A stretch of DNA of 64,000 nt from Morinoia aosen (Eukaryota; Arthropoda; Malacostraca; Amphipoda; Talitridae): positions 59,846,514 through 59,910,513 of the forward strand of contig CM059557.1 of NCBI GenBank assembly GCA_030386875.1, written 5' to 3'. The first letter of the stretch is position 1, and each line of letters begins with the position of its first letter. Of this stretch, positions 43,581 to 55,989 are shown piece by piece. The translations under genes and the position numbers were made by a program. Below the pieces are notes generated by a model. The model made no database searches. It was not told the DNA's origin and saw only the letters and a program-made list of their open reading frames with translations.

Positions 43581-46500
43581 TTAGTACAGTTCTTTAGCAC
43601 TGTCAACGTACAATAAACTCCTGGAAAAGGTGACTGGTTGACGTTTCTTGTAGTTCTGTAGCAGACTGCTGGTGGTGTCCAAGCATTGATACCATCGGCT
43701 CAAGTTGCCAAGTCGCTCCTGAAATAAAAATATACGGTCAACATACATAAGAAAGATGTTGAACAAAGTTGTGTCATGGGAAGCTCAAAATAACGGAATG
43801 AGTTCAGGAAAAACTACAGCATGGATTACATACGGTCTTCGTGTTCAAGTATTTAGCTCGCGGTCTCTCATTTAGCACCAGGCTTGTGAACACCTGTCTC
43901 CAGTGTGAGTGAATACTTTTGTGCAACCAGGCTTAACAGTATGTAAGAAAATAAGAATGTTAATGAGAATCCAACAAGATAAATATGATACCAGAATATC
44001 GTGAACACAGTATTTTCATAGATAGAGCAGCTTTCTAGCGAGTAGTTCTTCGCGTTCAAGTCAGCGCACAAAGAGCTGATGTCAGGAGCGTCTGTGAGCC
44101 CGGTAAATCACTGTGAGAAGCTGTTGGTATGCTAACTAGGGCACTCTTGACTCGTGGTTTAGGCCTCCGTGGTTTAGACCTCCAAAGTGGGCTGTGATCC
44201 CACTGAGACGAGGGAGAGATCTTGATACTGGAGCGTTGATGAACGAGTGGCTGGGCTACCAGCGTCGCTCAAAAAAACTCAAGCCAGAAGCAGGTGACCT
44301 AAATTCAGGCATGGTATTGGTTTGCCTGACCGTGTAGCTTGGCGGCGTGTCGTAATTATTTATGGTAGTGAGTGCCCAACAGAACAACGATACAAAAAGC
44401 AATGCTGTATTACAACGTATACTAACAACGAATTGCTAGTAGGGCATCAGCAAAGCTCAATGACTTTGGGTCGTCGAGTCTCCATAGGAAAACAAAAACC
44501 TGCAATAACATCTCCCTTGTTTTTGTTTTTTCAACGTAAATTAACAGCAGCACGTGCGTTCTAATGTAGTCAGAGGTGAGAACTTCGGTTAATGACGAAG
44601 TGAAGAATAGCACGTGGTGCATAACGTGGTGCAATGTGCATCATCACTTCCCTTCTCGCCTTCACAGCAGGGTGGTCAAAACAATTATTATTATATAAGA
44701 AAGTTGTAGCCTCCTTAACCACGACAAAGATGTTTCAAGAGAGGAAGGAGGAAGGCACCATTTAGTATGGAGTTGAGGGAACGCGGAATTTATGCACAAG
44801 GTGCACAGAAACAGTAAGCTATGAAAGAAGTTCATGAAACAAGAAAAAGTTGAAGAAGAAAGTAGTAGGTGCTGAAAAACAGGACAGCAGTGAACCGAAA
44901 AATGATGGTCCGTAACAAAACAAAACCCTATTCTATTTGAACGAAAAGAAGACCTACCTAACCCTTAGCTCTTCCCATACTTCCCCTGGGAGCGCTAATT
45001 CCCATAGATATAATAGTTGTATCCACTTAGGGGGATGGTCAAAACAATAGAAGTCAGCATTCAATTGAGGCAATAGATTACGGATACTAAAACTTCAATG
45101 ATGTCAAAGAGAGTACTCAAAACGTTCAATATCAATGCTCATACTGCACATTGTGACGTCAAAACTTTGACCATCTTGCTAAGACCGCGACTTTGCCTGC
45201 GCATGGGAAACGGTCAAAATTGTTGTAAGCGTTGCACAGAAACTTATGTCGCGAGGATAAAAGAACTTCCAGTCATGTTCTGAGACACCAGCAAATGTTA
45301 TCATGTCAAGCACTACGACAAATTAGCATTATTCAGTTTGGAGTGACTTGCTTTGATGGATCGGCGCCTCAGCACCTTTGAGCCCGCATCAATTTTATCA
45401 TGACTTCTTTGAACAAGCAAAATTAGTAAGTAATTAAATTACTTTAAAAACAGATACAATGGTATGATGCCAAAAAAATTGGGTTATTTGTAAATTAATG
45501 CGAACAAGATTTGGCGTCAGAAAAGCGAGGCTATCCAGCTAAAGAAAGCAATTTTAACAGTTAAACATAGAGAAAGTAGCACCAAATTAAAAAAATTGTT
45601 TCACCTCAACTACGTTGGGCAATGCAATAGTACTATGTGAAGTAATAAAAGCTGAAGACTACATTATAATGCTGAATGAAACCTGAGTTTTGATGTAAAT
45701 TCTTGAGTCCGGCCAGGAGCTTTGATCCCAGAACGAAAATCAATCCAACATGCCTTTCTTCGTCACTGAATGACTCCATAAAATGAGCATTGAATTTGTC
45801 AACTCATAATTTGAATCCAGTCGAAATTCATGGACAAAATTTAAAATAAGAATAAATAGTTGTGCTCCATATAACTATCAACATTAGAACATGCACCCAT
45901 AGAAGAAAGGAACATTACAGCACAAACATAGACTAGCTTAATTGGAAAGCATGAAAGGAGCTAAAAGGAAGTTGTTCAAAGAAAAATTCATTCCACCGAC
46001 CATTAATATTTGCAAAATGTTCCTTTGCAATAGGAAAACAATAATTTTAAAATAAATTATTTTCAACTATATTCATGTAAAACTTGTTAGATTAATTCAG
46101 TTTCTCTAAAAATTGAATATCTTCGACTATTTACCCTCAAAGTGGATTTCAAAATCCACTTTCACAGCTTAAATATATTTTATTTTTCATACAATTTGTG
46201 ACCTAATGTGTTCTTTCAAGTTATTGTCGAGTGGCAGTTACTTCCTCATTGTGATGTAGGTGACTTCATGATGCCGATGCCAGTTTAATGCTAGTGATTG
46301 TGATAATGGAAACATGAATTTAAAATGCAGATGTTAAAGGGTTTAAGTAGATATTAGAAATTAAAAAATTAATTTCACAGCCATAAATGAAGCTCTTTTG
46401 AAAATGCTGTAATTCATAAACTATTCAAGGCAAAAAATCAAATACCTTTCCATACCCATAAAATATCCATATTTAATTAGATGAACCTCTCAAGGGGATA

Positions 46501-49500
46501 CTACCATTTAACCTATGATATTACTACTATTTTACTACTACTACTACTACTTCTATTTTATACTACTACTATTAGCGCTGGGATACTACTATTTTAGCGC
46601 TCCCAAGGGGAAAACGAGCTAAGAGTTAGGTAGGCCTTCCTATTGTTCTAATAGGATAGGGTTTTGGTTTTGTTACGGACCATCTCTTTTTATTCACATT
46701 TACCTTGTTTCATGAACTTCTTAATCAACTTACTGTTTCTATGCACCAAGTGCATAGATTCTGCACTCCGCATCCCTCCTCCTTCCTCTCTTATGGATGC
46801 CTTGGTTGTGGATAGGAAGGCTTAAACTAACACCTAATCCAATTAGAGAAATGCGGCTTTTAGATAGTACAATATCTTTTTGTACTGATTTAGGTTGAAC
46901 AATACAACATTTCAATAAATTCTTGCACCAAATTAATGTACTAGTTAAGTTTTAAAGAAATTCTATAGCCATTCAAGACATACAGTGTTGAACCAAGACT
47001 TTTTCTTACCAGGTGCAAATTTTCAGCTTCAAACAAACGGAATGCCAGCCCTGTCATTTCCCTCAGTTGGTGAGCTAGCACCAGTCAACATTACATTGAG
47101 CTGCAACTAACCTGGGCTACTATGAGTGAAGTCAAAATGAAGTAACATGGGGTCCCCATTCAGAGTTACATTATAAGTTTTATGAGAAATTAAGTTACTC
47201 GGATACATGAGCTAAGAAAACGATAACTACATACTTCAATATTCCTAACTTGGCAATTAAAATTTGCAAACGTCACAAGAGACTTTCTTTTACATCAAGA
47301 AAAGCTCTTAACAAACAATTTGCACGTGAAGCCAGTTGTATTTCACGTTTTAATGCTGCCAACCCCAGACAAGAAAATATGCCAACATACCTACACTAAA
47401 TTTTCAACATTCAACGTAAAAAGCAGTCGAGCAAACACAATGCTGCTGAAGGAGCAAAATAAGGAATAATATACTTAAAAATTTCAAGTCTCTTGAAAAA
47501 CAAGTCAGATAGATTGCCAACTAAATAATGCTCAAATTGACTAGATTGGACAAGCTACTTCAAGCCTCCTAACCACATCAAACGTATTCAAAAGAGAGGA
47601 AGGCACTAAGAATGAAGTTCAGAGAATGGGGAATCTATGCACAAGGCATGGTCTCCCACATGAGACCTCCACAAAGAAAAAGTAAGTTAAGAAAAAAGGA
47701 AGGGGACAACAGTGAACCGAAATTAAATGGTCTATAACATATAAAAAAAGCTTTTATTCAAACAAAAGATTGGCCTCCCTAACCTTCAGTTCAGGACCAC
47801 ACATCTTCCTCCTGGAAGCACTCATTCCCCTAGACACATTAGTTGTCCCCTCCTGAAATGCACTTGAGAAAACAAACATAAGCTGGTGCAATCTTTAAGC
47901 TGCGATCTTTCATAAGAAAATGAACATTTTTCATTCATTATTACTTCATTCAAAAATAGGAGTGAATTTCTGGAAGGCATCACATTCTCGCAGAAATTGG
48001 TCAGTTCTTTAGCTACCTTCTGTTGGTAGGTCCAGGTGGCCAGGAAAGGCTGCAGGAGCAGGAACAGGACCAGGTCAGCAATGGAGACCGAGAAGCCGCA
48101 CAAGTAGTCACGATTGGCCAGTTCTCCGTTCACGTACTGCAACTTCGACAGGAACTCCTGCAGACAGTGATTACAATAGTGAATCCTTACACAAACATTG
48201 ATCTTGGTAGCATGTACAATCTTCTATCAGCTTCCATATTGTCACATCATCCACACTAGGAAGTACTATCAAAATCTCATCCAAATTCATTGTACTTATT
48301 TTGAAGAATCTACCTATCACCCCAGGCTTAGTAAACATTTCCTTTTTCACAAACTGTAAACGATGTAAAGATGCATAACCTTTTATTAAATTTATGCCAC
48401 TTTACCAAAACCATTACCATAAAAATATCAAAAAGTTTTGCAACTGAAATAATAATTTTGAATAATTTTTATAAGGGGACAAAATGACCTACTACTTATG
48501 AACATCTAAGATTATATGTATATGAATGGCAAACCCCAAGTTAAATGAAAATGATCTTAAGAATTTGAGCTAGTAATAGTTGCATTATATTTTCCAAGAG
48601 ATTGAACGAGTGGAAGAAGCTGGCTCTAGGTGAGCAGTGCTACACATCACACAGTTAACCATTGAATGCCTGTTAGAAAATCTGTAAAAATCTGTGGGCA
48701 TATTAAGTTAGAGGAGTCAAAGACTAAATATTGAACCATCCAATAAAAATGGTGTTAAAATAAAATGATTTAGGTGTACAAAGAGAACTTGTGGTTCTTG
48801 TACTGATGGTTACAAGTCTAATATTTTCAATACAAACATAAACTACATCAAAGAATACATCAAATGACTACAATGATACAGCAGAAATTTGTCTCAATCC
48901 AAACTTATCCATCATAATAATTTTCAGGGCTAAATTAACACAAACATGAATATATAAAACAGAGATAATGCAAGTTTGCAATGAAGCCCAGGCAACTCAC
49001 CTGCATTGAGGTGGCATGCAGGAGGTGGAGCTGGCAGTAGGTGAGCCAGTGGTGAACCAAGCTCTGCTGCAGCGCACTGGTGCCCTTCAGTGCACACTGA
49101 TCTTCAGGAACTGCTTGCAGACATGCAAGCACCAGGCTGCCTTCAGTACTTCGTTTCCCTATCTGAACAGTATGAAAGCATTCAACATACCATTATTTTC
49201 TTTCCTAAAAAGTAGTTATATTGTAGATTATAATGTGTAGGAGGCAGCAAATTCACTATCACAGCATGATAATCAAGAATATATTTTCTACCGATAATCT
49301 ACAAAACTATGCATCTCATAACTATCTTTCAATTTAAAACCATGATACTTTCATAACATGTTACAACAATAGCACAAGGTAAGTAAGCCCAACATAAGGA
49401 AAATTAATAAAAAAATAATAATTACCCAGGAGGAAAGTGAAGTACACTCATACCTCAGTTTTACAGACAAAAACAGGAGGATCCCCAGTCCAATAGTCTT

Positions 49501-51826
49501 GATTGTCTGAAGCATCCAACAGATACGTATACTGTATGCTACGAGTGGCTAATATCAACAACAACATTACAAAAGAGAAAGAACTCTGCTTTTAATCAAG
49601 CATACAGTCCCATCTGACACTGAAAAATACCAATACACTGTCATCTAGCGATCAGTTTTGGAACTAACAGACTATGACCGTAGTACACGCGACTTTCAAA
49701 TAAAATAGGTAGCTCAAGAATTTGTCCGTAGAATCTGAAATTTGCTAAAACAGGGTCTGTAATACCGAGGTATACTGAAAACCACTCTGCTGAAGAACAG
49801 TAACATTTGGCCTTCATAACTACAAATCTGCACCCATAACAATTTTCTTTTAAAAGTGTTGCCCATTTTGTGCTGGAAAGCCATGATATTTACAATGAAC
49901 ATTAATTTGCCAGTACACAGTTGAAGACAAGCTCTAATAATGTATTGCATCAACTAAACCTCTCATATTTGAAATACTGAAGAAAGCCCAATTAAGCTTC
50001 CCGGTGAAATTTTCTAATTCATTTGTCTCAGGCTGAGAATGAACAGAAACTGCATCACAAACATTGGCAAATCAACTACATAACTAAATAAATGTCAAGT
50101 TGCAAAATACAAATCAAAGTAGCTATGCTTTACAAAACTAAACCAACTAAAGTACAGTAGTGACCCAACTTTCACGACATCTACTTTTGCGGTTCTCTGT
50201 TTTGCGCTATGCCCTATATATTCCATATTTTGCACTTTTTGCGGCAAAAAATTGCGTGTCGGCTGATATTTAAACTTTTATATTCATATTTAACTTTGAT
50301 TTTTTAAAATTATCAAAATAAATATATATCATATCAAAATAAGTAATAGCAAATAATTTTTTTAAATTTACTGCCGCTGCAACCGCAGCGGCAGTGAGGC
50401 CCAGTACGGTGGCCACTTTAACTATGCATCAAGTCCATCATACATAGTGTAGGTAAGATGTTTTTATTTGATGTACAATTGTTTTTCATAATAGAATGTA
50501 GGCCTATTTGTTTCTGTTTGTTGTTTGTTTTTATATTTGTTTTTATGGAGGTTAAGGTCTTTTATGGATAGGTCCAGAACCGATTATTTTTTTTTCCATA
50601 GGGTCAATGCTCCCACTTTGGAGGTTTCAACTTTTGCGCCAATTTTTTGGCACCAATAAGGCGTGAAAGTTGGGGCACTACTGTTTTCTTTAATGGTCAG
50701 CAATTTTTATTTCATAAAAAAGTGCAAATAAACAATTATCACACAGAACAAATGCTGTACCACAAAATAGGAACCCAAAATTGAAACATAATGAGAATCC
50801 AATATAATGCTTTTTCAATAAAGTTATATAAAGAGATCAATTATGTTATATTTTCAAACCACATCCACTGAAACCCTTTCATTAGAATTTAAAATTCCAG
50901 AATCATAAAAACCTAGCACAGAATGTCTTCATATAAATAGATTTCAAATTCAATAGCAAGCATTCAATATCAGCTAGCAATACATACTTGAATTAATGAA
51001 GAGCTGATTTAACACATACAAATGCATCAGATCTCCTGCTTTTGTCATAAGATCTAAAGCAAAATTTTTGAAAGAACTACACAAAATATCTTGCTTAGAA
51101 TGCTTATAGCCTTATTAACCTCATACACATTTCCATAGAACTAAATTGATAACCCAATGACATAGTTTATTTTATTAAAGGTTATATTGATCCAAGAATT
51201 TACGGTAAATCTGAAGGATATGTCAGTGGTCAATTTTCCACTTTTTGGTGCCTGAACCTAATTAATTGAATCAAAATAAACAAGTTTTCTTCTATGCACT
51301 TTCCGTCTCAAATGAGTATTTTACGATTTATAGCAGTAAGTTTAGTTTTGTCTTAGATGAAGAATGCTCTCGAATAAACAGCTACTCATCGATTTTCAAA
51401 TTTTAGTTGCTTGAATCATGGTAATAACATCGAAATAAACAACTTTTCTTCTATACACTTATTTTGCCAAATGAGTATTTAACGAGGTATAGCGGTAAGT
51501 TTGGTTTTGTCTTAAACGACAATCGCGCTGGAAGCGAATGCGCATTGCAGTGTTGCTGTCCGACGTGCTCCTTGAATAACTTGCCGCTTCAAACACTGGA
51601 GTTGCGGTGAGTCTTTTACCGCTATAACTAATAAAATACTCATTTGAGACGGAAAGTGCATAGAAGAAAACTTGTTTATTTCGATCTAATTAACTATGCT
51701 AAGGCATCGAAATTTACAAAATCCATAACTGACATGTCCTTCAGATTTACCAAATTTACTTACTTTGCTTTTGGCTTTGCTTCCAGTATTCAGCAGATTT
51801 GATAATTGATTTACAAGACTTTCCAT
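43581..51826 (-). CDS. AIMP3: AIMP3 / EEF1E1, aminoacyl-tRNA synthetase complex-interacting protein 3, five exons
   Basis: A GST-C-like scaffold protein of the multi-tRNA-synthetase complex, which in animals binds methionyl-tRNA synthetase. Coding exons on the - strand: 51826-51764 (MESLVNQLSNLLNTGSKAKS..), 49531-49454 (..TGDPPVFVCKTE), 49162-49001 (IGKRSTEGSLVLACLQ.. to TSMQ), 48157-48017 (EFLSKLQYVNGEL.. YLCGFSVSIADLVLFLLLQ.. TYQQK) and 43718-43581 (ERLGNLSRWYQCLDTTSSLL.., TAA). Every intron is GT-AG and phase 0, giving 193 aa against about 175-180 in the family. The YL-x-G-x-x-x-(S/T)-x-AD core and NLSRWY after the long last intron match the family. Exon 1 is the least certain: it is short and rests on phase, a good GTAAGT donor and N-terminal similarity. 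Confidence 0.85.
44686..45035 (-). mobile_element. Short dispersed retroelement, copy A, with 13-bp target duplication
   Basis: TGGTCAAAACAAT occurs at 44673-44685 and again at 45036-45048, exactly bounding this 350-bp stretch. One edge is TATTATTATA, as a 3' tail would be if the element runs on the - strand. Diverged relatives lie at 46560-46830 (opposite strand) and 47560-47870 (same strand). There is no ORF, so it is SINE-like or a truncated LINE end. It lies in AIMP3 intron 4. Confidence 0.7.
46131..46347. mobile_element. piggyBac-like MITE, diverged copy 2, AIMP3 intron 4
   Basis: It shares with 26998-27209 the words CCTAATGTGTTCTTT, GAGTGGCAGTT, GATGCC..GCCAGTTTA and a GTTAAAGGGTTTAA right end. 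The left end is worn (TTACCCTCAAAG) and the TTAA flanks are no longer exact. The subterminal hairpin persists with a different sequence. Confidence 0.7.
46510..46830 (+). repeat. Triplet-rich tract and dispersed element copy B
   Basis: 46517-46570 is rich in TAC/ATT triplets. 46560-46830 is an inverted relative of 44686-45035 (shared words AGCGCTCCCA, GAGCTAAGAGTTAGGTAGG, ATAGGGTTTTG.TTTTGTTAC and GGACCATC). Confidence 0.65.
47560..47870 (-). repeat. Dispersed element copy C
   Basis: Aligns with copy A in the same orientation (AGCCTCCTAACCAC, GAGAGGAAGGCAC, TATGCACAAGG, CAGTGAACCGAAA, GGAAGCACTCATTCCC). It is too diverged for a target duplication to be recognised. Confidence 0.6.
50155..50683. 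mobile_element. pogo/Tigger-type MITE in AIMP3 intron 1
   Basis: The left end TA-CAGTAGTGACCCAACTTTC and the right end GAAAGTTGGGGCACTACTG-TT are inverted copies with few mismatches. CAGT-like ends with a TA target are typical of pogo/Tigger elements, and an inner TTTTGCGGTTC..TTTTGCGC motif strengthens this. The right TA has decayed to TT. No transposase is present. Confidence 0.7.
51204..51751. mobile_element. Foldback MITE, copy 3, at the AIMP3 exon 1 splice donor
   Basis: Ends GGTAAATCTGAAGGA and its complement, with arms containing AAATAAACAAGTTTTCTTCT as in the 15213 copy. The 8-bp duplications are GAATTTAC (51196-51203) and AAATTTAC (51752-51759), one mismatch. The centre includes a second, inner repeat of the arm sequence near 51425-51470. 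Confidence 0.8.
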
Positions 51827-52776
51827 TTTAAATAAATTTAATTCTATCTACTCTAACCTAATTTTTAAATAGTTAGCCAAGCAGTCTATCGTCTGAAAAG
51901 AGGAAAAAAAGCATTATATATATATGCATTGAAAATGAACATAAGAAAAAATAATGAACAAATACAACCTTCCTCCTACTAGTTACATCAAAAATGACAG
52001 TCGTGCTCAATATAATTGTAAGAAATTATTTGAAAAAATATAACAAAAGGAAAAAAGACTTCAAAAAACATAAAAACAAACTCGTTTTTGATTTTCTAAC
52101 AGAAATATTAAGAATACTCAAGCTACAGTAAAGGAACAACAGAAAAACAGCTCAGGTTTCACATCCTATTGGTTCTCTCTTCAGTATTTTAGGGACGTGG
52201 GTACATGGAACAAAATAGAAAACTATGGTGGCTGGGTGGGATAACATGGGACAAGAAGCCCACAGCAGGTATTGGGCCTATGGAGGGTTTCTCGTCAAAT
52301 ATGGTAGAGATTGGCAATTTGGCTCATGCGCTCTAGCGTCGTTCACACGGTTGATTACCCGCTTCACCGGGACTTAAGGCACAGAGAAAATACATAAGAA
52401 GAGGAACAACTTCTAAGGGGACATCCTTGCCTCGCAATCCGAATACTAGCTCTCAATTGGCTAGTCGAATGAGTGACTCTAACCAATGAGCTACTCAAAT
52501 AGGAGTGACGTTTCTTCCGTGCGAAACCTCATTGGCTCTCAGGTATCATCTCGTTTAGGGTAATTATCCCAAATTAGGGTAATTTCAAAAACTAAATGGC
52601 GACTTTAACGTGAGCATTGCTGCATTTCGTAACTATGTCTAATCGTTATATAGGGTAATATCATGCACTTAGGTTATTTTCCTGCAATTGAGGGGATATT
52701 CTTCTACACGCAATGGTATTTTCTCTATGACGGAACGACGACGAATTGGAGAAATTCCTTTGATATTTTATTGTAA
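51827..52776. other. Sequence upstream of AIMP3, possible promoter at about 52480-52570
   Basis: No gene seen. AACCAATGAG (about 52478) and CTCATTGGCT (about 52530) are inverted CCAAT boxes. Between them, read on the - strand, CGGAAG (ETS-like) is followed by ACGTCA (CRE-like). A non-coding first exon cannot be excluded. The promoter assignment rests on motifs only. Confidence 0.35.
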
Positions 52777-55700
52777 AGCTGGGGATACATTGACACTCTT
52801 TTCAACACTCTGAGTGTCACTTCGACGGGCACATACACTGTTGCCGGGCTAGCAGGCGGGCAAAGTGAGGTTCACTTGGACATTCTCCCTAGCCATTCTT
52901 TGCCGCCGCCTGCCCGTCAATCACTCCATCTACAGATGAGCCGTAGCCTGTAGCATGTCATCAGTAGGGATGTGACATTGAACATATTGCATATATATGA
53001 AGTTTTGAGTATATTTTAGGTAGCATAAAATATGCCCGCAAGTATATATGCAGTGTGAGCATATCGCATATTTTACTCGGAACAGCATAAAATATGACGA
53101 ACATGCATGATTAACTGTAAGTGGCAGTAAACTGAAACCTAGTAAAACCTTCCCATTACTTTTAAATTATATTCTTTTTTTCATCCAGTTTTATTTAATT
53201 TTTTGGTTTAACTGGATCCATTTTGTAAATTGAAATTTTTCGTAAATCAATAATAATTGTAAGTTGCTACAGCTACTTCAGAAGTTTACTTCAATTTTGC
53301 GGGAATTAGCTCAAGTTTTTTTAGATATAGTTCCTTATGAAGTGTATTTGAGATTAGTGCGGCTAAAACTTAAAAGTGATCTACAATCATGCCGAAGGTG
53401 AACAAGGAGCATCATATTTAGAATACTTCAAGGAATTTGAAGATTTTCAAGCCCAGGAAGAATTTCTCTATCGCATTTATTGCGAGAAACAGGTGATATA
53501 TAAAACTTTTTTTCACTCAGAACACGTTAGAGAAGTTTTGCGTGGTACAAGGTTTTAGTTTCTAAATATTATCACGCAGAACTTTGTTGGGCTTAGTGCA
53601 CACTTTATCAAATTATTGTTATCGAAGGATATAAATAATTATTATTGCTCTTGCATAACAATACAGGGACTTCTTACTTCGAGAGCAATAAAATTAATGG
53701 ATATCGTAGAAGAAACATTGAAGAACAGATATGATACAAGGTATTATGAAGAGTTAAATTGCATTTTGGTGATAAACAAAGGTTTTGAAAAGATAAAAAC
53801 AATCAACTCAATTTTGACTCGTGAGATCTCTGACGCAATGGATGAATGTTGTGATCTTATCACAACGTAAGGATCTTCAGAACGAGGGACGCCTCTATAT
53901 GTTCGGAATGATCCAAAGCAGCCGAAGAGAGACGTCGTGTGCTTCGAAGAACGGTTATCGGATTCTGCTAGTCGTGCTAAGTAGTTATTCTTCCCTCCTT
54001 CTGTTTCTGCTCTACGTCGACTCCGAGATCGCGGGGGAAGCAAAGGACGTCAACTGACTGAAGGAGCTGCCAAATACCGACACAAGAGAGATTCTTCACT
54101 GTTATTTCTGTCATTATTCACTAGCCCATGTTAATTAGATCATTTGTGCGGTTAGCGAGAATTAATGTTTCCCTTTGCTTATATAATTCGATACGCTAGA
54201 GTCGTACATAATCGCTTGATTGAGGAATAATCTGTATTGAGATTACAATGTAAGTTACCGCTCTGAGAAGGGGCGTGACGCCGAACGACCGAGAGGGTAA
54301 GCTCCCAGCGCAAGAGTCAGTACGTCCGAGACTTCCCTCAGAGAAAGAACGCCTTAACACATCTTGAACGCCTGCCTTCGGGCTAGGCATTGTTTCTCCT
54401 TTGAAATGTGTACTACTAGTGATTCCTCATACCTGTTAAATTAAAGTAATTGATAAATGTCTCGGCGTACACACGATATAGCTATCTTCCGGATTTCGAA
54501 ACAAAGATAAGTCCACCATGTCATATGTCCCTTAGGAAACATCCTCATTGCCTCCCTTCTGGGCGTAGGATTATCGGTATTATGCCTTAAGCATTCATTT
54601 ATATCGTCATGCCTTCAGCATATCTTATGTTTTGTCTTCAATAACAATCGAAGTGTAATTTAGTGCGTTAGACTTTCTTTACTTTAGAATGATAACCTTT
54701 TGTGACGAGATTAGGGAATAAATGTCGATGTGCCATGGTGTATAATTTCCTGCTGGTTAGGAAGATGAGTTATCATTATCTGTGGAGAGAAATATTCCAT
54801 GCTACCAATTTATACTAATTCCACGCTACCAATTTGCCGCTCATTTAATTTGCCGCTCATTCATTAATTAAATTTGTGGACGTTGAAAAGTCCCAGTTTA
54901 TCTACGTTAACCTAAAATAAAATAATGTGGTCATCAATCACGCCCGTCAAAAGAGAGCTAAAAAGATGAATAGAAAGAAAGAATGTCATCGAGAGAAAGG
55001 CTCCATAACATGAATCCATAAAGGAATATTCGAACTAACTTGCTTCACTTTTGCTCCACTTGTTTCTTGCGATGTCGAGTGGAAGTTTTCGCAGTGTAAA
55101 ACTTGGCTGGCAGATAATCGTAGAAGATTTGTTTTTAAAAATCTCAACTACCACGCAATTATCAAGAGCAACCCTCGAATTTGATGCTAAAATATATTCC
55201 TCGTATAAAAGAAGGATTAAGAAATGTTCCTTGCATTCATGAAAAAATATATAGTTCAGAACCAGCCTTGGATTAGATTACTTTTTTTTCGTTCGTTATC
55301 ATCGTCCTTGACTCGTTCAGATTAGAATTATTTTTGTTTCAAAATATTTATGTTTAGATAAGTTATAAAAATTAGTTGAGAATTGTATACACTCAATTAT
55401 TAATAGAAAATTATGAAAGAAATTATTTTTTCCGTGTATGAAGAAGTACACTGTATCCTGTATCATTGTTTCTGTACAATTTTCCTCACAAAAAATATAA
55501 ATTTGGAGCTATTCAAGTGAAGCATTTATATGGATGCATATTTCTGCTTAGCATGTAATATGCGCTTCCACAATTATGCATAGAGTGTAGCATATATGCA
55601 TCGAGTGTTTCTACATATGGTTTTTCTAGCATAATTCTTGCCGAAGCCTTCATATTTTATGCTGCATATGCGCAACAAAAATCAGCAAAAACAAGAACAT

Positions 55701-55986
55701 TGAAGAACGTGCAATCAATGACATACGAAATAAATTATTAGCGCTATTCTACTAAGCATCAGCAGCTCCTGGCGAGAAGTACTAGAGCGCGGAGCGCAGT
55801 ACCTCCCAACGCAGCGTCTGGATTGCAACTGAGCAGTGTGAGCAACACACTCTGCTCGCCGACTTTGACGCTTCTCTGCCTGCTAGCGCTGTGCCAATGT
55901 GAACGATCGCTGCCCTTTCGCTGCGCGCGCTTGCCCGCGCCCGATGGTTGTGAGCTTCCAATGCGAGTGTCAATGTATCCCCAGCT
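52777..55986. mobile_element. 3.2-kb TIR element flanked by TAA (PIF/Harbinger-like), degenerate interior
   Basis: AGCTGGGGATACATTGAC at 52777 is exactly inverted at the right end (55969-55986). The perfect inverted match runs 22 bases, with weaker similarity inward. Both sides carry TAA (52774-52776 and 55987-55989). A TWA target fits PIF/Harbinger. The interior has short frames (53376-53558, 53616-53870, 55051-55242) with no recognised transposase motif, and AT-rich blocks near 52.98-53.10 and 55.50-55.69 kb that share GCATAAAATATG-type words in inverted orientation, suggesting a second element nested inside. Confidence 0.65.
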
Positions 55987-55989
55987 TAA

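Larger units (their letters stand above)
48158..51763 (-). other. AIMP3 introns 1-3
   Basis: Intron 1 (51763-49532) contains the pogo-like and foldback elements listed separately. Intron 2 (49453-49163) and intron 3 (49000-48158) are AT-rich with no further gene or structured element that I can support. Confidence 0.6.

Noticed and set aside
47822-48142. Long reading continuing AIMP3 exon 4 to a stop at 47822
   Set aside because: The family similarity stops at TYQQK. A donor follows there, and the exon at 43718-43581 restores the expected C-terminus in phase, so the extra residues are intron.
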